Translations under genes and position numbers: made by a program
Notes under the pieces: model-generated
What the model was told of the DNA's origin: nothing
What the model saw: the letters and a program-made list of their open reading frames with translations, nothing else
Databases searched by the model: none
From: Thysanoteuthis rhombus
Lineage: Eukaryota > Mollusca > Cephalopoda > Oegopsida > Thysanoteuthidae
DNA length: 64,000 nucleotides
Assembly: GCA_963457665.1 (NCBI GenBank)
Contig: OY735212.1
Coordinates: forward strand, 3,534,397-3,598,396
Reading direction: 5' to 3'
In this document: in pieces, positions 51,181-63,600 of the stretch
Numbering within the stretch: position 1 is the stretch's first letter
Layout of the letters: each line of letters begins with the position of its first letter

Positions 51181-52689
51181 AAGTTGCGTGTAGAAGCAAC
51201 TAATAGAAAATAACTGTATGGAACCAAGAGGAAGAGCAAATGAAAATCAGAGTCCAGTCAGAGAAGCAACTAGAAAATAGAAGTAGCGTATAGAAGGAAC
51301 TAATGGAAAACAACTCTATGGAACCAAAGAGGAAAGCAACTAAAAATTAGAGACCAGTCAGAGAAGCAACTGGAAAATAGAAGTAGCGTGTAGAAACAAC
51401 TAATGGAAAATAACTGTATGGAAACACGAAGGAAAGCAAATGAAAATCAGAGTCCAGTCAGAGAAGAAACTAGAAAATAGAAGTAGCGTATAGAAGGAAC
51501 TTATGGAAAATAACTGTATGGAACCACGGAGGAAAGCAACTAAAAATTGGAATCCAGTCAGGGAGGTAACTAGAAAATAGAAGTTGCATGCAGAAGCAAC
51601 AAATGGAAAACAACTCTATGGAACTATTCAGGAAAACAACTAAAAATTAGAGTCCCTCAGAGTGGCAACTAGAAAATAGAAGTTGCATGTAGAAGCAACT
51701 AACGGAAAATAACTCTATGGAACCACGGAAAAAAGCAATTAAAAATCAGAATCCAGTCAGGGAGGTAACTAGAAAATAGAAGTTGCGTGTAGAAGCAACT
51801 AATGGAAAATAACTGTATGGAACCACGAAGGAAAGCAAATGAAAATCAGAGTCTAGTCATAGAAGCAACTAGAAAATAGAAGTAGCGTATAGAAGGAACT
51901 AATGGAAAACAACTCTATAGAACCACGGAGGAAAGCAACTAAAAATCAGAATCCAGTCAGGGAGGTAACTAAAAAATAGAAGTAGCGTGTAGAAACAACT
52001 AATGGAAAATAACTGTATGGAACCACGAAGGAAAGCAACTAATAATCAGAGTCCAGTCAAAGAGGCATCTAGAAAATAGAAGTTGCGTGTAGAAGCAACT
52101 AATGGAAAATAACTCTATGGAACCACGGAGGAAAGCAACTAAAAATTAGAGACCAGTCAGAGAGGCAACTATAAAATAGAAGTTGCGTGTAGAAGCAACT
52201 AATGGAAAAAACTCTATGGAACTATGGAGGAAAGCAACTAGAAATCAGAGTCCAGTCAGGGAGGCAACTAGAAAATAGAAGTTGCATGTAGAAGCAACTA
52301 ATGGAAAATAACTGTATGGAACCAAGAGGAAGAGCAAATGAAAATCAGAGAAGCAACTAGAAAATAGAAGTAGCGTATAGAAAGAAATAATGGAAAACAA
52401 CTCTATGGAACCAAAGAGGAAAGCAACTAAAAATTAGAGACCAGTCAGAGAAGCAACTAGAAAATAGAAGTAGCGTGTAGAAACAACTAATGGAAAATAA
52501 CTGTATGGAACCACGAAGGAAAGCAACTAAAAATCAGAATCCAGTCAGGGAGGTAACTACAAAAATAGAAGTTGCGTGTAAAAGCAACTAATGGAAAATA
52601 ACTGTATGGAACCACGAAGGAAAGCAAATGAAAATCAGAGTCCAGTCAGGGAGGCAACTATAAAATAGAAATAGCGTGTAGAAGCAACT
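51181..52689 (+). repeat. 1.5-kb duplication, copy B (offset 3617)
   Basis: Partner of 47564-49072. Its left edge coincides with a 17-base-shortened monomer in which CAGAGAA is joined directly to GTTGCGTG at about 51,178-51,184. This is likely the recombination join. Confidence 0.85.
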
Positions 52690-53609
52690 AACGGAAAAAA
52701 ACTGTATGGAACCACGAAGGACAGCAAATGAAAATCAGAGTCCAGTCAGAGAAGCAACTAGAAAAAAGAAGTAGCGTATAGAAGCAACTAATGGAAAACA
52801 AATCTATGGAACTATGGAGGAAAGCAACTAAAAATCAGAGTCCAGTCAGAGAGGCAACTAGAAAATAGAAGTTGCGTGTAGAAGCAACTAATGGAAAATA
52901 ACTGTATGGAACCAAGAAGGAAAGCAAATGAAAATCAGAGTCCAGTCAGAGAAGCAACTAGAAAATAGAAGTAGCGTGTAGAAACAACTAATGGAAAATA
53001 ACTGTATGGAACCACGAAGGAAAGCAAATGAAAATCAGAGTCCAGTCAGAGAGGCAACTAGAAAATAGAAGTTGCGTGTAGAAGCAACTAATGGAAAACA
53101 ACTCTAGGGAACTATGGAGGAAAGCAACTAAAAATGAGTGTCCAGTCAGGGAGGCAACTATAAAATAGAAATAGCGTGTAGAAGCAACTAACGGAAAATA
53201 ACTGTATGGAACCACGAAGGAAAGCAAATGAAAATCAGAGTCCAGTCAGAGAAGCAACTAGAAAATAGAAGTAGCGTATAGAAGGAACTAATGGAAAACA
53301 ACTCTATAGAACCACGGAGGAAAGCAACTAAAAATCAGAATCCAGTTAGGATGTAACTAGAAAGTAGAAGTTGCGTGTAGAAGCAACTAATAGAAAATAA
53401 CTGTATGGAACCACGAAAGAAAAGCAACTAAAAATTAGAGTCCAGTCAAAGAGGCATCTAGAAAATAGAAGTTGCATGTAGAAGCAACTAATGGTAAACA
53501 ACACTAGGGAACTATGGAGGAAAGCAACTAAAAATCAGAGTCCAGTCAGGGAGGTAACTAGAAAATAGAAGTTGCATGCAGAAGCAACAAACGGAAAATA
53601 ACTATATGG

Positions 53610-56600
53610 AACCACGAAGGAAAGCAAATGAAAATCAGAGTCCAGTCAGAGAAGAAACTAGAAAATAGAAGTAGCGTATAGAAGGAACTAATGGAAAACA
53701 ACTGTATGGAACCAAAGAGGAAAGCAACTAAAAATTAGAGACCAGTCAGAGAAGAAACTAGAAAATAGAAGTAGCGTGTAGAAACAACTAATGGAAAATA
53801 ACTGTATGGAACCACGAAGGAAAGCAAATGAAAATCAAAGTCCAGTCAGAGAGGCAGCTAGAAAATAGATGTTGCGTGTAGAAGCAACTAATGGAAACAA
53901 CTCAAGGGAACTATGGAGGAAAGCAACTAAAAATCAGAGTCCAGTCAGGGAGGCAACTATAAAATAGAAATAGCGTGTAGAAGCAACTAACCGAAAATAA
54001 ATGTATGGAACCACGAAGGAAAGCAAATGAAAATCAGAGTCCAGTCAGAGAAGCAACTAGAAAATAGAAGTAGCGTATAGAAGGAACTAATGGAAAACAA
54101 CTCTATAGAACCACGGAGGAAAGCAACTGAAGATCAGAATCCAGTCAGGGAGGTAACTAGAAAATAGAAGTTGCGTGTATAAGCAACTAATGGAAAATAA
54201 CTGTATGGAACCACGAAGGAAAGCAAATATAAATCAGAGTCCAGTCAGAGAAGCAATTAGAAAATAGAAGTAGCGTATAGAAGGAACTAATGGAAAACAA
54301 CTCTATAGAACCACGGAGGAAAGCAACTAAAAATCAGAATCCAGTTAGGGAGGTAACTAGAAAATAGAAGTTGCGTGTAGAAGCAACTAATGGAAAATAA
54401 CTGTATGGAACCACGAAGGAAAGCAACTAAAAATCAGAGTCCAGCCATAGAAGCAACTAAAAAATAGAAGTAGCGTATAGAAGGAACTAATGGAAAACAA
54501 CTCTATGGAACCACGGAGGATAGCAACTAAAAATCAGAGTCCAGTCAGGGAGGCAACTATAAAATAGAAATAGCGTGTAGAAGCAACTAACCGAAAATAA
54601 CTGTATGGAACCACGAAGGAAAGCAAATGAAAATCAGAGTCCAGTCAGAGAAGCAACTAGAAAATAGAAGTAGCGTATAGAAGCAACTAATGGAAAACAA
54701 ATCTATGGAACTATGGAGGAAAGCAACTAAAAATCAGAGTCCAGTCAGAGAGGCAACTAGAAAATAGAAGTTGCGTGTAGAAGCAACTAATGGAAAATAA
54801 CTGTATGGAACCAAGAAGGAAAGCAAATAAAAATCAGAGTCCAGTCAGAGAAGCAACTAGAAAATAGAAGTAGCGTGTAGAAACAACTAATGGAAAATAA
54901 CTGTATGGAACCACGAAGGAAAGCAAATTAAAATCAGAGTCCAGTCAGAGAGGCAACTAGAAAATAGAAGTTGCGTGTAGAAGCAACTAATGGAAAACAA
55001 CTCTAGGGAACTATGGAGGAAAGCAACTAAAAATGAGTGTCCAGTCAGGGAGGCAACTATAAAATAGAAATAGCGTGTAGAAGCAACTAACGGAAAATAA
55101 CTGTATGGAACCACAAAGGAAAGCAAATGAAAATCAGAGTCCAGTCAGAGAAGCAACTAGAAAATAGAAGTAGCGTATAGAAGGAACTAATGGAAAACAA
55201 CTCTATAGAACCACGGAGGAAAGCAACTAAAAATCAGAATCCAGTTAGGGAGGTAACTAGAAAATAGAAGTTGCGTGTAGAAGCAACTAATGGAAAATAA
55301 CTGTATGGAACCACGAAGGAAAGCAACTAAAAATCAGAGTCCAGTCAAAGAGGCATCTAGAAAATAGAAGTTGCATGTAGAAGCAACTAATGGAAAACAA
55401 CACTAGGGAACTATGGAGGAAAGCAACTAAAAATCAGAGTCCAGTCAGGGAGGTAACTAGAAAATAGAAGTTGCGTGTAGAAGCAACTAATGGAAAATAA
55501 CTCTATGGAACCACGAAGGAAAGCAAATGAAAATCAGAGTCCAGTCAGAGAAGAAACTAGAAAATAGAAGTAGCGTATAGAAGGAACTAATGGAAAACAA
55601 CTCTATAGAACCACGGAGGAAAGCAACTAAAAATCAGAATCCAGTCAGGGAGGTAACTAGAAAATAGAAGTTGCGTGTAGAAGCAACTAATGGAAAATAA
55701 CTGTATGGAACCACGAAGGAAAGCAAATGAAAATCAGAGTCTAGTCATAGAAGCAACTAGAAAATAGAAGTAGCGTATAGAAGGAACTAATGGAAAACAA
55801 CTCTATGGAACCACGGAGGATAGCAACTAAAAATTAGAGACCGGTCAGAGAGGCAACTAGAAAATAGAAGTAGCGTGTAGAAACAACTAATGGAAAATAA
55901 CTGTATGGAACCACGAAGGGGAGCAAATAATAATCAGAGTCCAGTCAGAGAAGCAACTAAAAATCAGAATCCAGTCAGGGAGGCAACTAGAAAATAGAAG
56001 TAGCGTGTAGAAACAACTAATGGAAAATAACTGTATGGAACCACGAAGGAAAGCAAATGAAAATCAGAGTCTAGTCATAGAAGCAACTAGAAAATAGAAG
56101 TAGCGTATAGAAGGAACTAATGGAAAATAACTGTATGGAACCAAGAAGGAAAGCAAATGAAAATCAGAGTCCAGTCAGAGAAGCAACTAGAAAATAGAAG
56201 TAGCGTGTAGAAACAACTAATGGAAAATAACTGTATGGAACCACGAAGGAAAGCAAATGAAAATCAGAGTCCAGTCAGAGAGGCAACTAGAAAATAGAAG
56301 TTGCGTGTAGAAGCAACTAATGGAAAACAACTCTAGGGAACTATGGAGGAAAGCAACTAAAAATGAGTGTCCAGTCAGGGAGGCAACTATAAAATAGAAA
56401 TAGCGTGTAGAAGCAACTAACGGAAAATAACTGTATGGAACCACGAAGGAAAGCAAATGAAAATCAGAGTCTAGTCATAGAAGCAACTAGAAAATAGAAG
56501 TAGCGTATAGAAGGAACTAATGGAAAACAACTCTATGGAACCACGGAGGATAGCAACTAAAAATTAGAGACCGGTCAGAGAGGCAACTAGAAAATAGAAG

Positions 56601-59600
56601 TAGCGTGTAGAAACAACTAATGGAAAATAACTGTATGGAACCACGAAGGAAAGCAACTAATAATCAGAGTCCAGTCAAAGAGGCATCTAGAAAATAGAAG
56701 TTGCGTGTAGAAGCAACTAATGGAAAATAACTCTATGGAACCACGGAGGAAAGCAACTAAAAATTAGAGACCAGTCAGAGAGGCAACTATAAAATAGAAA
56801 TAGCGTGTAGAAGCAACTAATGGAAAACAACTCTATGGAACTATGGAGGAAAGCAACTAAAAATCAGAGTCCAGTCAGGGAGGCAACTAGAAAATAGAAG
56901 TTGCATGTAGAAGCAACTAATAGAAAATAACTGTATGGAACCAAGAGGAAGAGCAAATGAAAATCAGAGAAGCAACTAGAAAATAGAAGTAGCTTATAGA
57001 AGGAACTAATGGAAAACAACTCTATGGAACCAAAGAGGAAAGCAACTAAAATTAGAGACCAGTCAGAGAAGCAACTAGAAAATAGAGGTAGCGTGTAGAA
57101 ACAACTAATGGAAAATAACTGTATGGAACCACGGAGGAAAGCAACTAAAAATCAGAATCCAGTCAGGGAGGTAACTATAAAATAGAAGTAGCGTGTAGAA
57201 ACAACTAATGGAAAATAACTGTATGGAACCACGAAGGAAAGCAAATGAAAATCAGAGTCCAGTCAGAGAAGCAACTACAAAATAGAAGTAGCGTATAGAA
57301 GGAACTAATGGAAAACAACTCTATAGAACCACGGAGGAAAGCAACTAAAAATCAGAATCCAGTCAGGGAGGTAACTAGAAAATAGAAGTTGCATGCAGAA
57401 GCAACAAATGGAAAACAACTCTATGGAACTATTCAGGAAAACAACTAAAAATTAGAGTCCCTCAGAGTGGCAACTAGAAAATAGAAGTTGCGTGTAGAAG
57501 CAACTAACGGAAAATAACTCTATGGAACCACGGAAAAAAGCAACTAAAAATCAGAATCCAGTCAGGGAGGTAACTAGAAAATAGAAGTTGCGTGTAGAAG
57601 CAACTAATGGAAAATAACTGTATGGAACCACGAAGGAAAGCAAATGAAAATCAGAGTCTAGTCATAGAAGCAACTAGAAAATAGAAGTAGCGTATAGAAG
57701 GAACTAATGGAAAACAACTCTATAGAACCACGGAGGAAAGCAACTAAAAATCAGAATCCAGTCAGGGAGGTAACTAGAAAATAGAAGTAACGTGTAGAAA
57801 CAACTAATGGAAAATAACTGTATGGAACCACGAAGGAAAGCAACTAATAATCAGAGTCCAGTCAAAGAGGCATCTAGAAAATAGAAGTTGCGTGTAGAAG
57901 CAACTAATAGAAAATAACTGTATGGAACACAGAGGAAGAGCAAATTAAAATCAGAGAAGCAACTAGAAAATAGAAGTAGCGTATAGAAGGAACTAATGGA
58001 AAACAACTCTATGGAACCAAAGAGGAAAGCAACTAAAAATTAGAGACCAGTCAGAGAAGCAACTAGAAAATAGAAGTAGCGTGTAGAAACAACTAATGGA
58101 AAATAACTGTATGGAACCACGAAGGAAAGCAACTAAAAATCAGAATCCAGTCAGGGAGGTAACTACAAAAATAGAAGTTGCGTGTAGAAGCAACTAATGG
58201 AAAATAACTGTATGGAACCACGAAGGAAAGCAAATGAAAATCAGACTCCAGTCAGAGAGGCAAATAGAAAATAGATGTTGCGTGTAGAAGCAACTAATGG
58301 AAAACAACTCAAGGGAACTATGGAGGAAAGCAACTAAAAATCAGAGTCCAGTCAGGGAGGCAACTATAAAATAGAAATAGCGTGTAGAAGCAACTAACCG
58401 AAAATAACTGTATGGAACCACGAAGGAAAGTAAATGAAAATCAGAGTCCAGTCAGAGAAGCAACTAGAAAATAGAAGTAGCGTATAGAAGGAACTAATGG
58501 AAAACAACTCTATAGAACCACGGAGGAAAGCAACTAAAAATCAGAATCCAGTCAGGGAGGTAACTAGAAAATAGAAGTAGCGTGTAGAAGCAACTAATGG
58601 AAAACAACTCAAGGGAACTATGGAGGAAAGCAACTAAAAATCAGAGTCCAGTCAGGGAGGCAACTAGAAAAAAGAAGTTGCGTTTAGAAGCAACTAATGG
58701 AAAACAACACTAGGGAACTATGGAGGAAAGCAACTAAAAATCAGAGTCCAGTCAGGGAGGCAACTATAAAATAGAAATAGCGTGTAGAAGCAACTAACGG
58801 AAAATAACTGTATGGAACCACGAAGGAAAGCAAATGAAAATCAGAGTCCAGTCAGAGAAGAAACTAGAAAATAGAAGTAGCGTATAGAAGGAACTAATGG
58901 AAAACAACTCTATAGAACCACGGAGGAAAGCAACTAAAAATCGGAATCCAGTCAGGAAGGTAACTAGAAAATAGAAGTTGCATGCAGAAGCAACAAATGG
59001 AAAACAACTCTATGGAACTATTCAGGAAAACAACTAAAAATTAGAGTCCCTCAGAGTGGCAACTAGAAAATAGAAGTTGCGTGTAGAAGCAACTAACGGA
59101 AAATAACTCTATGGAACCACGGAAAAAAGCAACTAATAATCAGAATCCAGTCAGGGAGGTAACTAGAAAATAGAAGTTGCGTGTAGAAGCAACTAATGGA
59201 AAATAACTGTATGGAACCACGAAGGAAAGCAAATGAAAATCAGAGTCTAGTCATAGAAGCAACTAGAAAATAGAAGTAGCGTATAGAAGGAACTAATGGA
59301 AAACAACTCTATAGAACCACGGAGGAAAGCAACTAAAAATCAGAATCCAGTCAGGGAGGTAACTAGAAAATACAAGTAGCGTGTAGAAACAACTAATGGA
59401 AAATAACTGTATGGAACCACGAAGGAAAGCAACTAATAATCAGAGTCCAGTCAAAGAGGCATCTAGAAAATAGAAGTTGCGTGTAGAAGCAACTAATGGA
59501 AAACAACACTAGGGAACTATGGAGGAAAGCAACTAAAAATCAGAGTCATGTCAGGGAGGCAACTATAAAATAGAAATAGCGTGTAGAAGCAACTAACCGA
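53610..59600 (+). repeat. Large internal duplication, copy B (about 6.0 kb)
   Basis: Partner of 40800-47290. It lacks about 500 bp near 57.1-57.4 kb and has one single-base deletion (ACTAAAATTAGAG near 57,047). The left edge falls near 53,600, just after a GCATGC monomer (53574) fused to AAACGG. The right edge, at about 59,605, passes into an unrelated monomer (AACTCTATGGAACTATGG). Confidence 0.86.
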
Positions 59601-62600
59601 AAATAACTCTATGGAACTATGGAGGAAAGCAACTAAAAATCAGAGTCCAGTCAGGGAGGCAACTAGAAAATAGAAGTTGCGTGTAGAAGCAACTAATAGA
59701 AAATAACTGTATGGAACACAGAGGAAGAGCAAATGAAAATCAGAGAAGCAACTAGAAAATAGAAGTAGCGTATAGAAGGAACTAATGGAAAACAACTCTA
59801 TGGAACCAAAGAGGAAAGCAACTAAAAATTAGAGACCAGTCAGAGAAGCAACTAGAAAATAGAAGTAGCGTGTAGAAACAACTAATGGAAAATAACTGTA
59901 TGGAACCACGAAGGAAAGCAACTAAAAATCAGAATCCAGTCAGGGAGGTAACTACAAAAATAGAAGTTGCGTGTAGAAGCAACTAATGGAAAATAACTGT
60001 ATGGAACCACGAAGGAAAGCAAATGAAAATCAGAGTCCAGTCAGGGAGGCAACTATAAAATAGAAATAGCGTGTAGAAGCAACTAACCGAAAATAACTGT
60101 ATGGAACCACGAAGGAAAGCAAATGAAAATCAGAGTCCAGTCAGAGAAACAACTAGAAAATAGAAGTAGCGTATAGAAGGAACTAATGGAAAACAACTCT
60201 ATAGAACCACGGAGGAAAGCAACTAAAAATCAGAATCCAGTCAGGGAGGTAACTAGAAAATAGAAGTAGCGTGTAGAAACAACTAATGGAAAATAACTGT
60301 ATGGAACCACGAAGGAAAGCAACTAAAAATCAGAGTCCAGTCAGAAAGGCAACTAGAAAATAGATGTTGCGTGTAGAAGCAACTAATGGAAAACAACTCA
60401 AGGGAACTATGGAGGAAAGCAATTAAAAATCAGAGTCCAGTCAGGGAGGCAACTATAAAATAGAAATAGCGTGTAGAAGCAACTAACCGAAAATAACTGT
60501 ATGGAACCACGAAGGAAAGCAAATGAAAATCAGAGTCCAGTCAGAGAAGCAACTAGAAAATAGAAGTAGCGTGTAGAAGGAACTAATGGAAAACAACTCT
60601 ATAGAACCACGGAGGAAAGCAACTAAAAATCAGAATCCAGTCAGGGAGGTAACTAGAAAATAGAAGTTGCATGCAGAAGCAACAAATGGAAAACAACTCT
60701 ATGGAACTATTCAGGAAAACAACTAAAAATTAGAGTCCCTCAGAGTGGCAACTAGAAAATAGAAGTTGCGTGTAGAAGCAACTAACGGAAAATAACTCTA
60801 TGGAACCACGGAAAAAAGCAACTAAAAATCAGAATCCAGTCAGGGAGGTAACTAGAAAATAGAAGTTGCGTGTAGAAGCAACTAATGGAAAATAACTGTA
60901 TGGAACCACGAAGGAAAGCAAATGAAAATCAGAGTCTAGTCATAGAAGCAACTAGAAAATAGAAGTAGCGTATAGAAGGAACTAATGGAAAACAACTCTA
61001 TAGATTCACGGAGGAAAGCAACTAAAAATCAGAATCCAGTCAGGGAGGTAACTAGAAAATAGAAGTAGCGTGTAGAAGCAACTAATGGAAAATAACTCTA
61101 TGGAACCACGGAGGAAAGCAACTAAAAATTAGAGACCAGTCAGAGAGGCAACTATAAAATAGAAGTTGCGTGTAGAAGCAACTAATGGAAAAAAACTCTA
61201 TGGAACTATGGAGGAAAGCAACTAAAAATCAGAGTCCAGTCAGGGAGGCAACTAGAAAATAGAAGTTGCGTGTAGAAGCAACTAATAGAAAATAACTGTA
61301 TGGAACCAAGAGGAAGAGCAAAAGAAAATCAGAGAAGCAACTAGAAAATAGAAGTAGCGTATAGAAGGAACTAATGGAAAACAACTCTATGGAACCAAAG
61401 AGGAAAGCAACTAAAAATTAGAGACCAGTCAGAGAAGCAACTAGAAAATAGAAGTAGCGTGTAGAAACAACTAATGGAAAATAACTGTATGGAACCACGA
61501 AGGAAAGCAACTAAAAATCAGAATCCAGTCAGGGAGGTAACTACAAAAATAGAAGTTGCGTGTAGAAGCAACTAATGGAAAATAACTGTATGGAACCATG
61601 AAGGAAAGCAAATGAAAATCAGAGTCCAGTCAGGGAGGCAACTATAAAATAGAAATAGCGTGTAGAAGCAACTAACCGAAAATAACTGTATGGAACCACG
61701 AAGGAAAGCAAATGAAAATCAGAGTCCAGTCAGAGAAGCAACTAGAAAATAGAAGTAGCGTATAGAAGGAACTAATGGAAAACAACTCTATAGAACCACG
61801 GAGGAAAGCAACTAAAAATCAGAATCGAGTCAGGGAGGTAACTAGAAAATAGAAGTAGCGTGTAGAAACAACTAATGGAAAATAACTGTATGGAACCACG
61901 AAGGAAAGCAAATGAAAATCAGAGTCCAGTCAGAGAGGCAACTAGAAAATAGATGTTGCGTGTAGAAGCAACTAATGGAAAACAACTCAAGGGAACTATG
62001 GAGGAAAGCAACTAAAAATCAGAGTCCAGTCAGGGAGGCAACTATAAAATAGAAATAGCGTGTAGAAGCAACTAACCGAAAATAACTGTATGGAACCACG
62101 AAGGAAAGCAAATGAAAATCAGACTCCAGTCAGAGAAGCAACTAGAAAATAGAAGTAGCGTATAGAAGGAACTAATGGAAAACAACTCTATAGAACCACG
62201 GAGGAAAGCAACTAAAAATCAGAATCCAGTCAGGGAGGTAACTAGAAAATAGAGGTAGCGTGTAGAAGCAACTAATGGAAAACAACTCAAGGGAACTATG
62301 GAGGAAAGCAACTAAAAATCAGAGTCCAGTCAGGGAGGCAACTAGAAAATAGAAGTTGCGTGTAGAAGCAACTAATGGAAAACAACACTAGGGAACTATG
62401 GAGGAAAGCAACTAAAAATCAGAGTCCAGTCAGGGAGGCAACTATAAAATAGAAGTTGCGTGTAGAAGCAACTAACGGACAATAACTATATGGAACCACA
62501 AAAGAAAGCAAATGAAAATCAGAGTCCAGTCAGAGAAGAAACTAGAAAATAGAAGTAGCGTATAGAAGGAACTAATGGAAAACAACTCTGTAGAACCACG

Positions 62601-63600
62601 GAGGAAAGCAACTAAAAATCGGAATCCAGTCAGGGAGGTAACTAGAAAATAGAAGTTGCATGCAGAAGCAACAAATGGAAAACAACTGTATGGAACCATT
62701 CAGGAAAACAACTAAAAATTAGAGTCCCTCAGAGTGGCAACTAGAAAATAGAAGTTGCGTGTAGAAGCAACTAACGGAAAATAACTCTATGGAACCACGG
62801 AAAAAAGCAACTAAAAATCAGAATCCAGTCAGGGAGGTAACTAGAAAATAGAAGTTGCGTGTAGAAGCAACTAATGGAAAATAACTGTATGGAACCACGA
62901 AGGAAAGCAAATGAAAATCAGAGTCTAGTCATAGAAGCAACTAGAAAATAGAAGTAGCGTATAGAAGGAACTAATGGAAAACAACTCTATAGAACCACGG
63001 AGGAAAGCAACTAAAAATCAGAATCCAGTCAGGGAGGTAACTAGAAAATAGAAGTAGCGTGTAGAAACAACTAATGGAAAATAACTGTATGAAACGACGA
63101 AGGAAAGCAACTAATAATCAGAGTCCAGTCAAAGAGGCATCTAGAAAATAGAAGTTGCGTGTAGAAGCAACTAATGGAAAACAACACTAGGGAACTATGG
63201 AGGAAAGCAACTAAAAATCAGAGTCCAGTCAGGGAGGCAACTATAAAATAGAAATAGCGTGTAGAAGCAACTAACCGAAAATAACTGTATGGAACCACGA
63301 AGGAAAGCAAATGAAAATCAGAGTCCAGTCAGAGAAGCAACTAGAAAATAGAAGTAGCGTATAGAAGGAACTAATGGAAAACAACTCTATAGAACCACGG
63401 AGGAAAGCAACTAAAAATCAGAATCCAGTCAGGGAGGTAACTAGAAAATAGAAGTAGCGTGTAGAAGCAACTAATGGAAAACAACTCAAGGGAACTATGG
63501 AGGAAAGCAACTAAAAATCAGAGTCCAGTCAAAGAGGCATCTAGAAAATAGAAGTTGCGTGTAGAAACAACTAATGGAAAATAACTGTATGGAACCACGA

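Larger units (their letters stand above)
44151..61340 (+). repeat. 89-bp deletion monomer class, eight copies
   Basis: In this class AATCAGAGTCCAGTCAGAGAAG is shortened to AATCAGAGAAG, a loss of 11 bases between two CAGAG repeats. Copies are near 44151, 45641, 48729, 52345, 56964, 57951, 59741 and 61329. Each is preceded by a GAGGAAGAGCAAA variant. The undeleted form of the same GAGGAAGAG monomer stands at about 37,905, 40,505, 47,611 and 51,228. Confidence 0.85.
13388..62663 (+). repeat. GCATGC-marked monomer class, 27 copies
   Basis: GCATGC (a SphI site) begins at 13388, 13987, 14886, 15785, 16384, 17283, 19383, 19982, 20881, 21581, 22780, 23480, 25179, 26878, 28077, 29776, 32075, 39163, 45081, 46670, 47969, 51586, 53574, 57391, 58980, 60669 and 62658. 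The monomer reads TTGCATGCAGAAGCAACAAA. It is usually followed by GGAACTATTCAGGAAAACAA and a 99-bp monomer with AGAGTCCCTCAGAGTGG. Exceptions (17283, 20881, 22780, 53574) have another successor and are recombinants. An older form without GCATGC but with AGAGTCCCTCAG stands at about 9719. Confidence 0.9.

Noticed and set aside
12702-56456. About 25 recurring minus-strand open frames of 79 codons (hydrophobic, starting MLSFVVPYS) at many places
   Set aside because: They span 2.4 monomers at the same HOR position and shift frame every 100 bp. They are rich in Phe, Leu and Ser only because the other strand is A-rich. There is no start context, intron or domain evidence, and length changes with HOR variants rather than with selection.
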